A DNA stretch of 48,898 nt from CAVAWX01 sp963614215 (GCA_963614215.1 CAVECB010000011.1:1-48898); one strand, 5' to 3'; counted from the stretch's first letter, positions 18,325 to 29,429 are shown. The notes: generated by a model from the letters alone, not told the origin. Numbers and translations are program-made.

Positions 18325-18514
18325 AGGGCTTCGCATGCGGGGGCGCTTGTTCGTAGCGTCCGTGCACACTTTGGCTTCTCGCCGCGCGTCATGTGCGGCT
18401 TGGGCATATAGGAAACGGTAAAACGGCCGAGACGTCGCGGGAAGAGGATCCGCGCGCAGGCCACGGAGCGCTTTCGGTGAAAGGGCTGAAGGCGCGGAAA
18501 AGAGGAGGAAGATA

Positions 18515-18733
18515 GTGGAAGCGACACTCATCATCTCTGCACTCAAGGTTGTCGGCTACGGCCTTGGCGCGATCGGCCCGGGCATCGGCATCGGCATTGC
18601 CTGCTACGGCTGCTGCGTCGGCTCCGCCCGCCAGCCCGAGATGGCCGGCCGCCTGTTCACGAACTTCATCATCGGCGCGGCTCTCGCCGAGGCTCTTGCC
18701 CTGATCGGCTTCGTGCTGACCTTCATCCTCTAA
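18515..18733 (+). CDS. atpE: F0F1 ATP synthase subunit c
   Basis: A 72-residue hairpin protein that forms the rotor ring. A glycine-rich first helix (GIGIGIA), the polar loop ARQP and a second helix with the ion-carrying glutamate E59 (ALAEALALIGF) are clear. The glutamate is followed by A-L, not S-T, so proton coupling is expected, not sodium. GTG start with AGAGGAGG upstream. The 190 bases before it contain a small stem CTTTC-GGT-GAAAG and may help set the high translation this subunit needs. Confidence 0.95.
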   Translation: MEATLIISALKVVGYGLGAIGPGIGIGIACYGCCVGSARQPEMAGRLFTNFIIGAALAEALALIGFVLTFIL

Positions 18734-18786
18734 GACGAGGCGGGATGTCAGTGGGAGATTCGAGTCAGGCAAAGGAGGTAGAAGAC

Positions 18787-19398
18787 GTGAGAAGACGTGT
18801 GACGAAGACCGTGTCCTCGTGCGCGCTCGGCGCTGTCGTGGCTCTCGGGCTGCCCGCTGCGGCGTACGCGGAGGAAACGGCCGCGCATGACTACTCGGGC
18901 ATCAACGCGATTCTGCCGCAGATGGACGAGTTCATCCCCATGCTCGTCGCCTTCCTCATCCTGCTCGCAGTGCTGGCCAAGTTCGGCTGGCCGGCGTTTG
19001 AGAACGTGCTGAAGAAGCGCGAGCAGGTGGTGCGCGAGGCGCTCGAGAAGTCCGAGGAGGCGCGCATCGAGAGTGCGCGCGTGCTCCAGGAGTACCGCGA
19101 TCAGCTGGCTCAGGCCCGCCAGGAGGCTTCCACCATCGTGTCGGAGGCCAAGCAGGCAGGCGAGGCCGTGCGCGCGGAGATGATCGAGAAGGCTCAGGCA
19201 GATGCCGACACCATCGTCGCCAAGGCGCGCGAGCAGATCGAGTCCGAGCGCAAGGCGGCGGTCACGGGCCTGCAGAGCTCTGTAGCAGACCTCACCGTCG
19301 CGGTGACGCAGCACGTGATCGGCGAAAGCTTCACCGACGCCGACCACCGCAAGCTCATCGAGCGCAGCATTGAACAGGTAGGTAAGCTCGATGCCTAG
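18787..19398 (+). CDS. atpF: F0F1 ATP synthase subunit b with signal-peptide-like N-terminus
   Basis: A 203-residue peripheral stalk subunit. After a membrane helix (about residues 45-67, PMLVAFLILLAVLAKFGW) comes a long charged coiled coil to residue 195. GTG 18787 is chosen because AAAGGAGGT lies eight bases upstream. From this start the protein opens with a basic stretch (RRRVTK), a hydrophobic core and AYA-EE, which reads as a cleavable signal peptide before the usual single helix; ordinary bacterial b subunits start directly with the helix. It overlaps atpH by eight bases. Confidence 0.92.
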   Translation: MRRRVTKTVSSCALGAVVALGLPAAAYAEETAAHDYSGINAILPQMDEFIPMLVAFLILLAVLAKFGWPAFENVLKKREQVVREALEKSEEARIESARVLQEYRDQLAQARQEASTIVSEAKQAGEAVRAEMIEKAQADADTIVAKAREQIESERKAAVTGLQSSVADLTVAVTQHVIGESFTDADHRKLIERSIEQVGKLDA

Positions 19399-19963
19399 AA
19401 ACCGCATGCTCGAGAAAAACGAGGTCGAGACCTACGCGCACGTGCTCCTCGAGGCTGCTAAAGCCAAAGGGCGCGTCTATGAGGTCTCCGCCCAGCTGCA
19501 AGAGGTACAGGCCGCGGTCTTGGACCACCCGAACCTCCATGCGGCGCTTGTCGACGAGACGCTGTCTGATGAGGCCAGGAGGACCATCTTGGCCGAGGTC
19601 TTCAAGGGTTTCGACGAGGAGCTGCTCGACGTGATCGGCGTCATGTCGGACCGTCGCGACATGGGGCTTTTGCACCGCGTCGTCGGCGAGTTCGGAGCGC
19701 AGGCAGAAGAGGCCATGGGCGTCGTCATCATCGACGTGACGACCGTCGTCGAGCTCGACGACGAGCTGCGCCGGGCTATCAAGGAGAAATACGCAGGCCA
19801 CTACGAGGGCAAGGAGATTGTGCTCCGCGAGCATGTCGACCCCTCCATTTTGGGTGGCATCGTCTTGGGCGCACACGGAAGGCGCATCGACGCGAGCATT
19901 GCGACTCAACTCGAGCAGACCCGTGCCGCGCTCTCGGCTGCAACGACCGGAGGTGAAAGATAA
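19391..19963 (+). CDS. atpH: F0F1 ATP synthase subunit delta
   Basis: A 190-residue OSCP/delta subunit that links the b stalk to the F1 head. The N-terminal helical domain (ETYAHVLLEAAKAKGRVYEV), the central DRRDMGLLHRVVGEF and the C-terminal GGIVLGAHGRRIDASIATQLEQ (usually GGxxxxxGxxxxDxSxxxxL) are as expected. The start overlaps atpF and the stop abuts atpA. Confidence 0.93.
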   Translation: MPRNRMLEKNEVETYAHVLLEAAKAKGRVYEVSAQLQEVQAAVLDHPNLHAALVDETLSDEARRTILAEVFKGFDEELLDVIGVMSDRRDMGLLHRVVGEFGAQAEEAMGVVIIDVTTVVELDDELRRAIKEKYAGHYEGKEIVLREHVDPSILGGIVLGAHGRRIDASIATQLEQTRAALSAATTGGER

Positions 19964-21535
<1,572 letters not shown>

Positions 21536-21546
21536 GGGGCACAAGG

Positions 21547-22440
21547 ATGCCCAATCTGCGCGACATAAAGCGCCGCATCGGCTCGGTCCAGAGCACCAAG
21601 CAGATTACGCGCACCATGGAGATGGTCGCGACGGCCAAGATACGGCACGCCACCGAGCGCATCGCCGCGGCGCAGCCGTACGCGGAGGCCATGCGCAAGA
21701 CGCTTTCGGGCGTGGCCGCGCATGCCGGCAACGTGGATCATCCCCTCCTGCAAGAGCACGAGACAAAGAAGAAGGCGCTCGCGGTGGTCGTGGTCTCCGA
21801 TCGCGGCCTGGCGGGCGGCTTCAACAGCAACATTTTGCGCATGGCAGACCGCTATATCGCCGAAGGCGCCGAGAAGGGCGTCGAGACGAAGGTCATCGTG
21901 TGCGGCAAGAAGGGCACGGGGTATTTCCGCTACCGCCACGTCGAGCCGGTCTTGTCGTTTGCCGACCTGTCGGCAGACCCGACCATCGCCGAGGCGCGCG
22001 AGATAGCCTCCTACGTGCGCAGCGCGTATGCAGACGGTCTTGCCGACGAGGTGCGCGTTTTTTACAACCACGCACGCAATGCCGCCGACCAAGACATCTG
22101 CGACGAAGTGGTCTTGCCCATCAAGGCAGACGGCTTTGCCGCAAAGCCCGAGGCAGATGAGGAAGGCGCGCCGTCGGCTTCGACCGACTTCGAGCCCTCC
22201 GCAGCCGACGTGCTCGACCGGCTGCTTCCGGCCTACGTCGAGACGATGGTCTACCACGCGCTCATCGATTCCGCGGCCGCAGAGCAAGGCGCGCGCCGCA
22301 AGGCGATGAAGTCCGCTACGGACAACGCCAACGAGATGGAATCGACTTTGAATAGACTCTTCAACCGCGTACGCCAAGGCGCCATCACCACCGAGATCAC
22401 CGAGATTGTCGGCGGTGCGGCCGCATTGGAGGACGAGTGA
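21547..22440 (+). CDS. atpG: F0F1 ATP synthase subunit gamma
   Basis: A 297-residue central-stalk subunit. N-terminal helix LRDIKRRIGSVQSTKQITRTMEMVATAKI and the C-terminal helix with MKSATDNANEM...LNRLFNRVRQGAITTEITEIVGGAAAL are the rotor ends characteristic of gamma. The start lies 11 bases after atpA. The end overlaps the possible early starts of atpD. Confidence 0.96.
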   Translation: MPNLRDIKRRIGSVQSTKQITRTMEMVATAKIRHATERIAAAQPYAEAMRKTLSGVAAHAGNVDHPLLQEHETKKKALAVVVVSDRGLAGGFNSNILRMADRYIAEGAEKGVETKVIVCGKKGTGYFRYRHVEPVLSFADLSADPTIAEAREIASYVRSAYADGLADEVRVFYNHARNAADQDICDEVVLPIKADGFAAKPEADEEGAPSASTDFEPSAADVLDRLLPAYVETMVYHALIDSAAAEQGARRKAMKSATDNANEMESTLNRLFNRVRQGAITTEITEIVGGAAALEDE

Positions 22441-22478
22441 TGAGCAGCACTACAGGAAACGAGAAGAAGGAAACGACT

Positions 22479-23882
22479 ATGGCAAACGTTGGACGCATAG
22501 TTCGCATCGTGGGCGCTGTCGTGGACTGCGAGTTCGCCGCAGATTCCGTGCCCGCGATCTACAACGCGCTCACGGTCGACGCCGAGACTCCCGTGGGCAA
22601 GATCCACACCGTGCTTGAGGTGCAGATGCACCTTCCGGGCGAGATGGTCCGCTGCGTCGCGATGAGCAGCACGGACGGCTTGCAGCGCGGCAACGAGGTC
22701 GTCGACACGGGCGCTCCTCTGCAGATGCCCGTGGGCGAGCAAACCTTGGGCCGTATCTGGAACGTGCTGGGCGAGGCCATCGACGGTAAGCCCATGCCAG
22801 ACGTGGACGAGACCTATCCCATCCACCGTCCCGCCCCCGAGTTCGACGAGCTCACCACGAGCACCGAGGTGTTCGAGACGGGCATCAAGGTCATCGACTT
22901 GCTCGAGCCCTACATCCGCGGCGGCAAGACAGGCCTGTTCGGCGGCGCAGGCGTGGGCAAGACGGTCCTCATCCAGGAGCTCATCAACAACCTCGCCCAA
23001 GAGCACAACGGCACTTCGGTGTTCACGGGCGTGGGCGAGCGCACCCGCGAGGGCACGGACCTCTACCTCGAGATGAGTGAGTCCGGCGTCATCAACAAGA
23101 CCTGCCTGGTCTATGGCCAGATGAACGAGCCTCCTGGAGCGCGTCTGCGCGTCGGTCTGGCCGGTCTGTCCATCGCCGAGTACTTCCGCGACCAAGGCCA
23201 AGACGTGCTGTTGTTCATCGACAACATCTTCCGCTTCTCGCAGGCAGGCTCCGAGGTCTCCGCGCTTCTCGGCCGCATGCCCTCTGCAGTCGGCTACCAG
23301 CCCACGCTGGCCACCGAGATGGGCGATTTGCAGGAGCGCATCTCCTCGACCTCCACGGGCGCCATCACCTCCGTGCAGGCTGTCTACGTCCCCGCAGACG
23401 ACCTGACCGACCCGGCGCCTGCCACCACCTTCATCCACCTCGACGCCACGACGGTTTTGAACCGCTCCATCTCGGAGCTGGGCATCTACCCGGCCGTCGA
23501 CCCGCTGGCTTCCACGAGCCGCGCGCTCGATCCCAGCGTCGTCGGCCAGGAGCACTACGACGTGGCCGTGAAGGTGCAAGAGATTTTGCAGGCCTACCAG
23601 GACCTGCAAGACATCATCGCCATCCTGGGTATGGACGAGCTGTCCGAGGACCAAAAGCTCGTCGTCGCCCGCGCCCGCAAGGTGCAGCAGTTCTTGGGCC
23701 AGCCCTTCCACGTGGCAAAGCAGTTCACCGGCGTCGACGGCGTGTACGTGCCCGTGGCCGACACCGTGCGTTCCTTCAAGATGATCATCGACGGCGAGTT
23801 GGACAACGTGCCCGAGCAGGCATTCCGCAACAAGGGCGCCATCGAGGACGTCTTCGAGGCCGCCAAGGAACTGGAAGGCTAG
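22479..23882 (+). CDS. atpD: F0F1 ATP synthase subunit beta
   Basis: The 467-residue catalytic subunit. Walker A GGAGVGKT at 155-162, GERTREGTDLYLEM, LLFIDNIFRFSQAGSEVSALLGRMPSAVGYQP and the C-terminal HVAKQFTG segment are canonical. ATG 22479 is chosen for its AAGGA site seven bases upstream and normal N-terminus (ANVGRIVRIVGAVVD); GTG 22437 and ATG 22440, which overlap the atpG stop, would add 13-14 residues. Confidence 0.97.
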   Translation: MANVGRIVRIVGAVVDCEFAADSVPAIYNALTVDAETPVGKIHTVLEVQMHLPGEMVRCVAMSSTDGLQRGNEVVDTGAPLQMPVGEQTLGRIWNVLGEAIDGKPMPDVDETYPIHRPAPEFDELTTSTEVFETGIKVIDLLEPYIRGGKTGLFGGAGVGKTVLIQELINNLAQEHNGTSVFTGVGERTREGTDLYLEMSESGVINKTCLVYGQMNEPPGARLRVGLAGLSIAEYFRDQGQDVLLFIDNIFRFSQAGSEVSALLGRMPSAVGYQPTLATEMGDLQERISSTSTGAITSVQAVYVPADDLTDPAPATTFIHLDATTVLNRSISELGIYPAVDPLASTSRALDPSVVGQEHYDVAVKVQEILQAYQDLQDIIAILGMDELSEDQKLVVARARKVQQFLGQPFHVAKQFTGVDGVYVPVADTVRSFKMIIDGELDNVPEQAFRNKGAIEDVFEAAKELEG

Positions 23883-23897
23883 TCGAAGGGGGCGCAC

Positions 23898-24314
23898 ATG
23901 GCCGAATTGCAATGTGAGATAGTGACCCTCGAGGCCAAGCTCTTCTCGGCAGACGTGCATTTCGTCGTTTTGCCGGCGGCCGAAGGCGAGATGGGCATTT
24001 TGGCAGACCACGAGCCTGTCGTGACGACCCTAAACCCCGGCAGCGTGCGCGTGACGGCCGAGGAGGGCGCCCAGCCCGTGTCGTTTATCGTGGACGGCGG
24101 ATACGCCCAGATCGACGGCGAGCGCGTTATCGTTTTGGCCGAGCGCGCGGCGGCCGTCGAGGAGATAGACGCGACGGCGCTCAACGTGAAAAACGACGAG
24201 CTGCGCGAGCAGCTGCAGGACATGGCCGACGACGACCCGAACGCGGCGTTTTTGAAGTCCGAGCTGCACTGGAACGAGACGCTGCTCAAAGAGCACGAGG
24301 AGCGCGCCGCGTAA
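23898..24314 (+). CDS. atpC: F0F1 ATP synthase subunit epsilon
   Basis: A 138-residue subunit with an N-terminal beta sandwich (FVVLPAAEGEMGILADHEPVVTTLNPGSVRV, GGYAQIDGERVIVLAERA) and C-terminal helices. It sits on the central stalk and can inhibit hydrolysis. It is the last gene of the operon, followed by a terminator. Confidence 0.94.
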   Translation: MAELQCEIVTLEAKLFSADVHFVVLPAAEGEMGILADHEPVVTTLNPGSVRVTAEEGAQPVSFIVDGGYAQIDGERVIVLAERAAAVEEIDATALNVKNDELREQLQDMADDDPNAAFLKSELHWNETLLKEHEERAA

Positions 24315-24362
24315 AAGAAGGGCATCCGCCCGAATCTTGCCGCGCTTTTCGCACGCACGACC

Positions 24363-24400
24363 AAAAACCGCTCCGCCGAATGTGCGCGGGGCGGTTTTTT
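24363..24400 (+). terminator. rho-independent terminator of the atp operon
   Basis: AAAACCGC (24364-24371) pairs with GCGGTTTT (24391-24398), extended by TCC/GGG, and is followed by further T. It is symmetric enough to work on both strands. Confidence 0.8.
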
Positions 24401-24456
24401 CTTTGCGCACTGCGCTACCATATGCGCACCTGTGCAATTTCACTGAAAGGCTTTTC

Positions 24457-27400
24457 ATGCTCGCTCGATTCTCCGTGAAGAAACCCTTCTACGTGCTTGT
24501 GGCCGTCATCATCGTTTTGATCTTAGGCGCGGTGTCGGTCACGTACATGAAGACCAACCTCTTGCCGTCGTTTCAGATGCCGTATCTGGCCGTGATCACC
24601 ACCGATCCCGGCGCGGCGCCCGAGCAGGTGCAAGAAGAGGTCACCGACGTGCTCGAAGGGCCGCTCGGCAGCCTGAGCGGGGTCACGACCGTGCAAAGCC
24701 AGTCTGCGGAGAACTACTCGATGGTCTTTTTGGAGTTTGCCGACGGCACCGACATGGACTCTGCGCTGGTGAAGACCTCGGCGGCGGTCAACAGCGTGGC
24801 CAGCCAGCTGCCCGACACCGCGGGCACGCCCACCTACATGGAGATCAGCATGAACATGATGGCGACCATGTATCTGGGCATCACCGATACGGACAAGAGC
24901 ATGGGCGAGTTGACGCAGTACGTGGAAGACACCGTCATCCCCGCGCTGGAGCGCCAAGACGGCGTGGCTAACGTCTCGGCGGCAGGCGGCATCACCGACA
25001 CGCTGGAGGTGCGCCTCTCGCAAGACAAGATAGACAACGTCAACGACGGTATCTTGGGCGAGGCCAACGACAAGCTCTCCGAGGCTTCCTCTGCCCTCGA
25101 TGCCGCCGAGCGCCGCCTTGACGCGGCCGCTGTACAGCTCGAAGAGCAGCAGGCCGCGCTCGACGAGGCCAAATCGCAGGCCAGCCAGGGCTTCTCGCAG
25201 ACGGTGGGAGCAGACGGTGCCATCAGCGCCGAGCTGAAGTCGGCTGCCGCGCAGATGCAGGTGCTGCAGATAGCGCTCTCGCAGGCCCCAGACGAGGCGA
25301 CGCGCGCGCAGGTGCAAGGCCAGATAGATGCCCTGTCCGCGCAGATGGCGGCTGCCAACGAGCAGCTCTCGGCGTTAAAATCGGCCGATGCGCAAAAGAC
25401 TGAGACGATACTGTCGCTGGCAGATGCGCAGGCAAAGCTCGACCAGGGCAAGGCACAGGTCGAGCAGGGGAGAAGCGAGCTTGCCCAGCAGCGCAGCTCC
25501 TATGAAGAGCAGCGCGACTCGGCCAAGAGCAACGCCAATATCGACAAGCTCGTCACCAAAGACACCATCGCCGGTCTCATTCAGGCGCAAAACTTCGAGA
25601 TGCCCGCGGGGTATGCGGGCGCATCCGACAGCGACGAGCAGTGGATGGTGAAGGTGGGCGAGAAATATACCTCGGCAGAGCAGATCCGCGACATGGTGCT
25701 GACGAAGATCGATGGGGTGGGCGATGTGCGCCTGGGCGATGTGGCCGACGTGGTCGAGACATCCTCGGAGGGCAACGCCTACGCCAAGCTCGACGGCCAG
25801 CCGGGCATCGTCTTGTCGCTGACCAAGACCTCTACAGCCAACACCGGCGAGGTCTCGAAAGCTGCGCACACGGCCATCGGCGAGCTGCAAGATCAAAGCC
25901 CCTCGACGAAAATCGCCACAATCATGGACCAGGCCACCTACATCGACCTCTACATCTCCACTATTTTGAAGAGCCTGCTGCTCGGTGCGCTGCTGGCCGT
26001 CGTGGTTCTCGCGGTGTTTTTGCGCAACATCAAGCCCACGCTGGTCGTGGCCTTCTCCATTCCGTTTTCGGTGCTATTTGCGCTGGTCATCATGTATTTC
26101 TGGGGCCTCGACATCAACATCATGACGCTGGGCGCCCTCTCGCTTGCCATCGGCATGCTCGTGGACAACTCCATCGTGGTCATGGAAAACATCTACCGCA
26201 TGCGCGCACGAGGGCTGTCGGCCACGCGGGCGGCGGCGCAGGGCGCGGTGCAGGTCACGGGCGCTATCGTGGCCTCGACCATCACCTCGGTGTGCGTGTT
26301 CTTCCCCTTTGTCTTTACCACGGGCACGGTGCGCCAGCTGATGGCTCCGTTCGCGCTGACCATCTCGTTTGCGCTGCTTGCCTCGCTCATAGTGGCGCTC
26401 ACGGTGGTGCCGGCGCTGGGCTCGAAAATGTTTTCGGCCGAGCCGCCCAAAGAGTACAAGTGGTTTGCCAAGATGAAAGACGCCTACGAGCGCGCCCTAG
26501 GGTTTTGCCTGCGCCACCGTGCGCTCACCTTGGCCGTGCCCGCGCTACTGTTCGTCGCCTCGCTTGCACTGGTTGTGCAGATGGGCGTCGTGATGATGCC
26601 GAACATGACCCAAAGCCAGATAGAGGTCGTGATGGAGGTAAACGACGAGGAGACACCCCAGACAGACGGCTACAAGCTGGCCGACGAGGTAGGGCAGCGC
26701 GTGGCGGCTCTCGATGGCATCGCGCAGGTGGGCATGATTGACTCGAACACGGGCGTCTCCACGATGATGTCTGGGATGGACACGGGCGGCTCACTCTACA
26801 CAGGGCGTTTCATGCTCTACGCGACTGTGGACGCTGCGAAAATCACGACCGAGGCGCAGGTAGAAGACCTGCAGGGCAAGATTGTCTCTATCGCGCCGGA
26901 CCTCGGGGTGACGCTCACCCAAAGCCAGAGTATGGACATGTCCGACATGATGGGCGGCGATGCGACCGTCACCGTCTCGGGCCTAGACAACGAGACCGTG
27001 CTCGAGTTGTCGCGCAAGGTCATGGACGCGATGAAGGGCATCGACGGCTATACCGAGGTGGAAAACGGCCAGGAGGAGGCAGACCCCACCTTGCACCTCG
27101 TCTTCGACAAAGACGAGCTCGCACGCCTTGGCACGACGAGCGCCCAGGTCTACCAGCAGGTATCGGCGCTGCTTTCCGACCAGAAGAAGGCGACGACCAT
27201 ACGCGAGGACGGACGCGACGTCGAGGTGCGCGTAGACGACGCGAACGTGAAGGACACGACGCGCCAAGACCTGCTCGACCAGGAGTTCACCGACGGATCC
27301 GGCGCCTCCCACAAGCTCTCCGAGGTGGCAAGCGTCTCCGAATCGGCGGGCGTGGCGACCATCACCCGCGAGAACATGAGCTACGTCGCGACGGTCACGG

Positions 27401-28341
27401 CCAAGGTTGAAGACGGCTACAACGTCACGCTGCTCGCCCGCCAGCTGCAGCCCGCGCTCGACGAGATCGAGGTGCCGCAAGGCTACGAGGTGAAGATTGC
27501 CGGCGTGAACGAGAGTATCACCGACATGCTGCAGCAGATGCTCATGCTGGCCGTCTTGGGTTTCGTGCTCATCTATCTCGTGATGGTCGCGCAGTTCCAA
27601 AGCCTTAAAGGGCCGTTCATCATCTTGTTCACGGTGCCGCTTGCCTTCACGGGCGGGCTGTTCGCGCTCGTCATCGCGCACGAGCAGCTGTCCATGATGG
27701 CGCTGCTCGGGTTTGTCATCCTCATGGGCACGGTGGTGAACAACGGCATCGTTTTCGTGGACTACGCCAACCAGCTGCGTCTCGGCGGCATGGCAAAGCG
27801 CGCAGCGCTCATCGCCTGCGGGCGCACGCGCATGCGCCCCATCCTCGCGACGGCGCTCACCACCATCATCTCGATGTGCGCGCTCATTTTCTCCACCGAG
27901 ATAGGTGCCTCGATGGAGCGCGGGATGGCGCTTGTCGTGGCAGGCGGCCTGCTGTACGCCACCTTCATGACGCTGTTTGTCGTGCCCGTCATCTACGACA
28001 TCGCCAACCGCAAGCCCATGGTGCCCATCGACGTGGGGGGAGATGCCGACGAGGACGCCGACGACGCGGCAGCCTACATCGCTGTGATGGGCGAGGACGC
28101 GCGCGAGACCTACGAGTATGTGTCGCGTCGCGAGCGCCGGCGGCAGCGCCGGGCGGAAAAGCGCGGGGCGCGCGGGGCGGATGAAAAGCCCGCGAAAGCT
28201 GGAGAGGATGAAAAGCCCGGGAAAACCGTAGCAGTTGAGAAGGCCGAGAAAGCCGAGACACCCGAGACGGCCGATACGCCCGAGAAGACCGAGGCAGCCG
28301 AGAAAGTCGGGGTAGATGAAAAGGCCGAGGGCGGCGAATAG
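24457..28341 (+). CDS. RND family efflux/export permease (AcrB/SwrC-like)
   Basis: A 1294-residue resistance-nodulation-division transporter. ATG 24457 gives MLARFSVKKPFYVLV with GAAAGG seven bases upstream. First helix at about 12-32; helices 2-6 around 500-655 (including the family region MTLGALSLAIGMLVDNSIVVMENIYR), one at 688-712, and helices 8-12 around 1028-1185. Two extracellular porter domains lie between them. The first porter loop carries a Gln/Ala-rich coiled coil at about 198-360, absent from AcrB but seen in pumps of single-membrane bacteria. The C-terminal 110 residues are a charged Lys/Glu/Pro tail in the cytoplasm. No membrane fusion protein or TolC gene is nearby. Substrate unknown: lipids, surfactants or drugs are typical. 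Confidence 0.88.
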   Translation: MLARFSVKKPFYVLVAVIIVLILGAVSVTYMKTNLLPSFQMPYLAVITTDPGAAPEQVQEEVTDVLEGPLGSLSGVTTVQSQSAENYSMVFLEFADGTDMDSALVKTSAAVNSVASQLPDTAGTPTYMEISMNMMATMYLGITDTDKSMGELTQYVEDTVIPALERQDGVANVSAAGGITDTLEVRLSQDKIDNVNDGILGEANDKLSEASSALDAAERRLDAAAVQLEEQQAALDEAKSQASQGFSQTVGADGAISAELKSAAAQMQVLQIALSQAPDEATRAQVQGQIDALSAQMAAANEQLSALKSADAQKTETILSLADAQAKLDQGKAQVEQGRSELAQQRSSYEEQRDSAKSNANIDKLVTKDTIAGLIQAQNFEMPAGYAGASDSDEQWMVKVGEKYTSAEQIRDMVLTKIDGVGDVRLGDVADVVETSSEGNAYAKLDGQPGIVLSLTKTSTANTGEVSKAAHTAIGELQDQSPSTKIATIMDQATYIDLYISTILKSLLLGALLAVVVLAVFLRNIKPTLVVAFSIPFSVLFALVIMYFWGLDINIMTLGALSLAIGMLVDNSIVVMENIYRMRARGLSATRAAAQGAVQVTGAIVASTITSVCVFFPFVFTTGTVRQLMAPFALTISFALLASLIVALTVVPALGSKMFSAEPPKEYKWFAKMKDAYERALGFCLRHRALTLAVPALLFVASLALVVQMGVVMMPNMTQSQIEVVMEVNDEETPQTDGYKLADEVGQRVAALDGIAQVGMIDSNTGVSTMMSGMDTGGSLYTGRFMLYATVDAAKITTEAQVEDLQGKIVSIAPDLGVTLTQSQSMDMSDMMGGDATVTVSGLDNETVLELSRKVMDAMKGIDGYTEVENGQEEADPTLHLVFDKDELARLGTTSAQVYQQVSALLSDQKKATTIREDGRDVEVRVDDANVKDTTRQDLLDQEFTDGSGASHKLSEVASVSESAGVATITRENMSYVATVTAKVEDGYNVTLLARQLQPALDEIEVPQGYEVKIAGVNESITDMLQQMLMLAVLGFVLIYLVMVAQFQSLKGPFIILFTVPLAFTGGLFALVIAHEQLSMMALLGFVILMGTVVNNGIVFVDYANQLRLGGMAKRAALIACGRTRMRPILATALTTIISMCALIFSTEIGASMERGMALVVAGGLLYATFMTLFVVPVIYDIANRKPMVPIDVGGDADEDADDAAAYIAVMGEDARETYEYVSRRERRRQRRAEKRGARGADEKPAKAGEDEKPGKTVAVEKAEKAETPETADTPEKTEAAEKVGVDEKAEGGE

Positions 28342-28421
28342 GCGTTTCGCCGGGATTTAACACGGGCGTTACCGCGCGGCACTCTTGCGGGGCTAAGCTG
28401 CATGGAGGACACGTGCGTCTC

Positions 28422-28457
28422 GCACGCTTGTGCGTGCATGCGGGGTTTTATCACCCC
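28422..28457 (+). promoter_or_regulatory. two adjacent hairpins in the dapF leader
   Basis: GCACGC-TTGT-GCGTGC (28422-28437) is followed by GGGGT-TTTATC-ACCCC (28442-28457), 55 bases before the dapF start. No T-run follows, so they are not a terminator. Function unknown. Confidence 0.3.
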
Positions 28458-28511
28458 AACCGCGCGGCTTGCGATAAGGCGCTTTTGAGGAGAAGGGATG
28501 GAGGCCGGCAT

Positions 28512-29429
28512 ATGCGTTGTGAGTTCGCCAAGCTAAACGGCGCGGGCAACGACTTCGTCGTCATAGGAGATTTCGCGGACCGCTTGCACCTCGACCCCGG
28601 GCAAATCGCCCGCATCTGCGACAGGCACTTCGGCGTGGGCGCTGACGGCGTGATCGTGGTGAAGCCCTCGCCGAGACCCGAGTGCGCGGCCTACATGGAC
28701 TACTACAACTCGGACGGCACGAAGGCGCAGATGTGCGGCAACGGCGTGCGCTGCTTCGCGAAGTTTCTTGTGGACAGAAGCCACGTGAGCGCAGCGGCCG
28801 GCTCGTTTTGTGCCGACACGCTGGCAGGGCCGAAGCCCATCACCTTCACCCTAGACGAGAAAAAGACGCTCGCGACGGCCTGCGTGGACATGGGCGCGCC
28901 CATCTTGGAGCCCGCGCAGGTGCCCACCACCTTGCCGGGCACGCCGCTGGCGCCACAGTTTTCCTCCATCGCCGATACGGCGGCCGTCGAGTGCACGCTT
29001 GAAGGACTGGCCGGCGCCGGAGCGCAGGCGGCCTCGCAACTGAAGTTCACCTGCGTGTCCATGGGCAACCCCCACGCAATTGCCTTCCTAGACGACGCGT
29101 CCGTGCTCGACGATGCCTTCGTGGCTTCTGTGGGTGCTGTTGTCGAATGTGCGCAGGCCTTCCCGGAAAAGACCAACGTCGAGTTTGCCTACCTGGACGG
29201 CGACGAGCTGGTCATGCGCGTGTGGGAGCGCGGCTGCGGCGAGACGCTTGCCTGCGGCACGGGCTGCTGTGCCACGGCGGTGGCGGCGCATCTGACGGGC
29301 AGGACGGGACGGCACGTGCGGGTGCGCGTGCTGGGCGGCACCATCGACGTGGATTGGCGCGACGACATGCACGTATATATGACAGGTCCTGCACAGGAGA
29401 GCTTTGCGGGCGTTTTGGACATAGACTAG
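28512..29429 (+). CDS. dapF: diaminopimelate epimerase
   Basis: A 305-residue enzyme converting LL- to meso-diaminopimelate for lysine and peptidoglycan. The two catalytic cysteines are in MCGNGVRC (C75) and ACGTGC (C248). Other family segments are KLNGAGNDFVV, GVGADGV, YYNSDG, MGNPHAI and ERGCGETLACGTG. ATG 28512 is used because GGAGG lies eight bases before it; longer in-frame starts extend into the leader. About 30 residues longer than typical DapF, owing to a loop after residue 130. Confidence 0.95.
   Translation: MRCEFAKLNGAGNDFVVIGDFADRLHLDPGQIARICDRHFGVGADGVIVVKPSPRPECAAYMDYYNSDGTKAQMCGNGVRCFAKFLVDRSHVSAAAGSFCADTLAGPKPITFTLDEKKTLATACVDMGAPILEPAQVPTTLPGTPLAPQFSSIADTAAVECTLEGLAGAGAQAASQLKFTCVSMGNPHAIAFLDDASVLDDAFVASVGAVVECAQAFPEKTNVEFAYLDGDELVMRVWERGCGETLACGTGCCATAVAAHLTGRTGRHVRVRVLGGTIDVDWRDDMHVYMTGPAQESFAGVLDID

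Noticed and set aside
18515..18733. Sodium-coupled ATP synthase
   Set aside because: The c-subunit glutamate is followed by A-L, lacking the Ser/Thr and Gln ligands of sodium rings.
18787..18840. Lipoprotein form of AtpF (VSSC resembles a lipobox)
   Set aside because: The cysteine lies before the hydrophobic core, not after it, so signal peptidase II processing is not expected.
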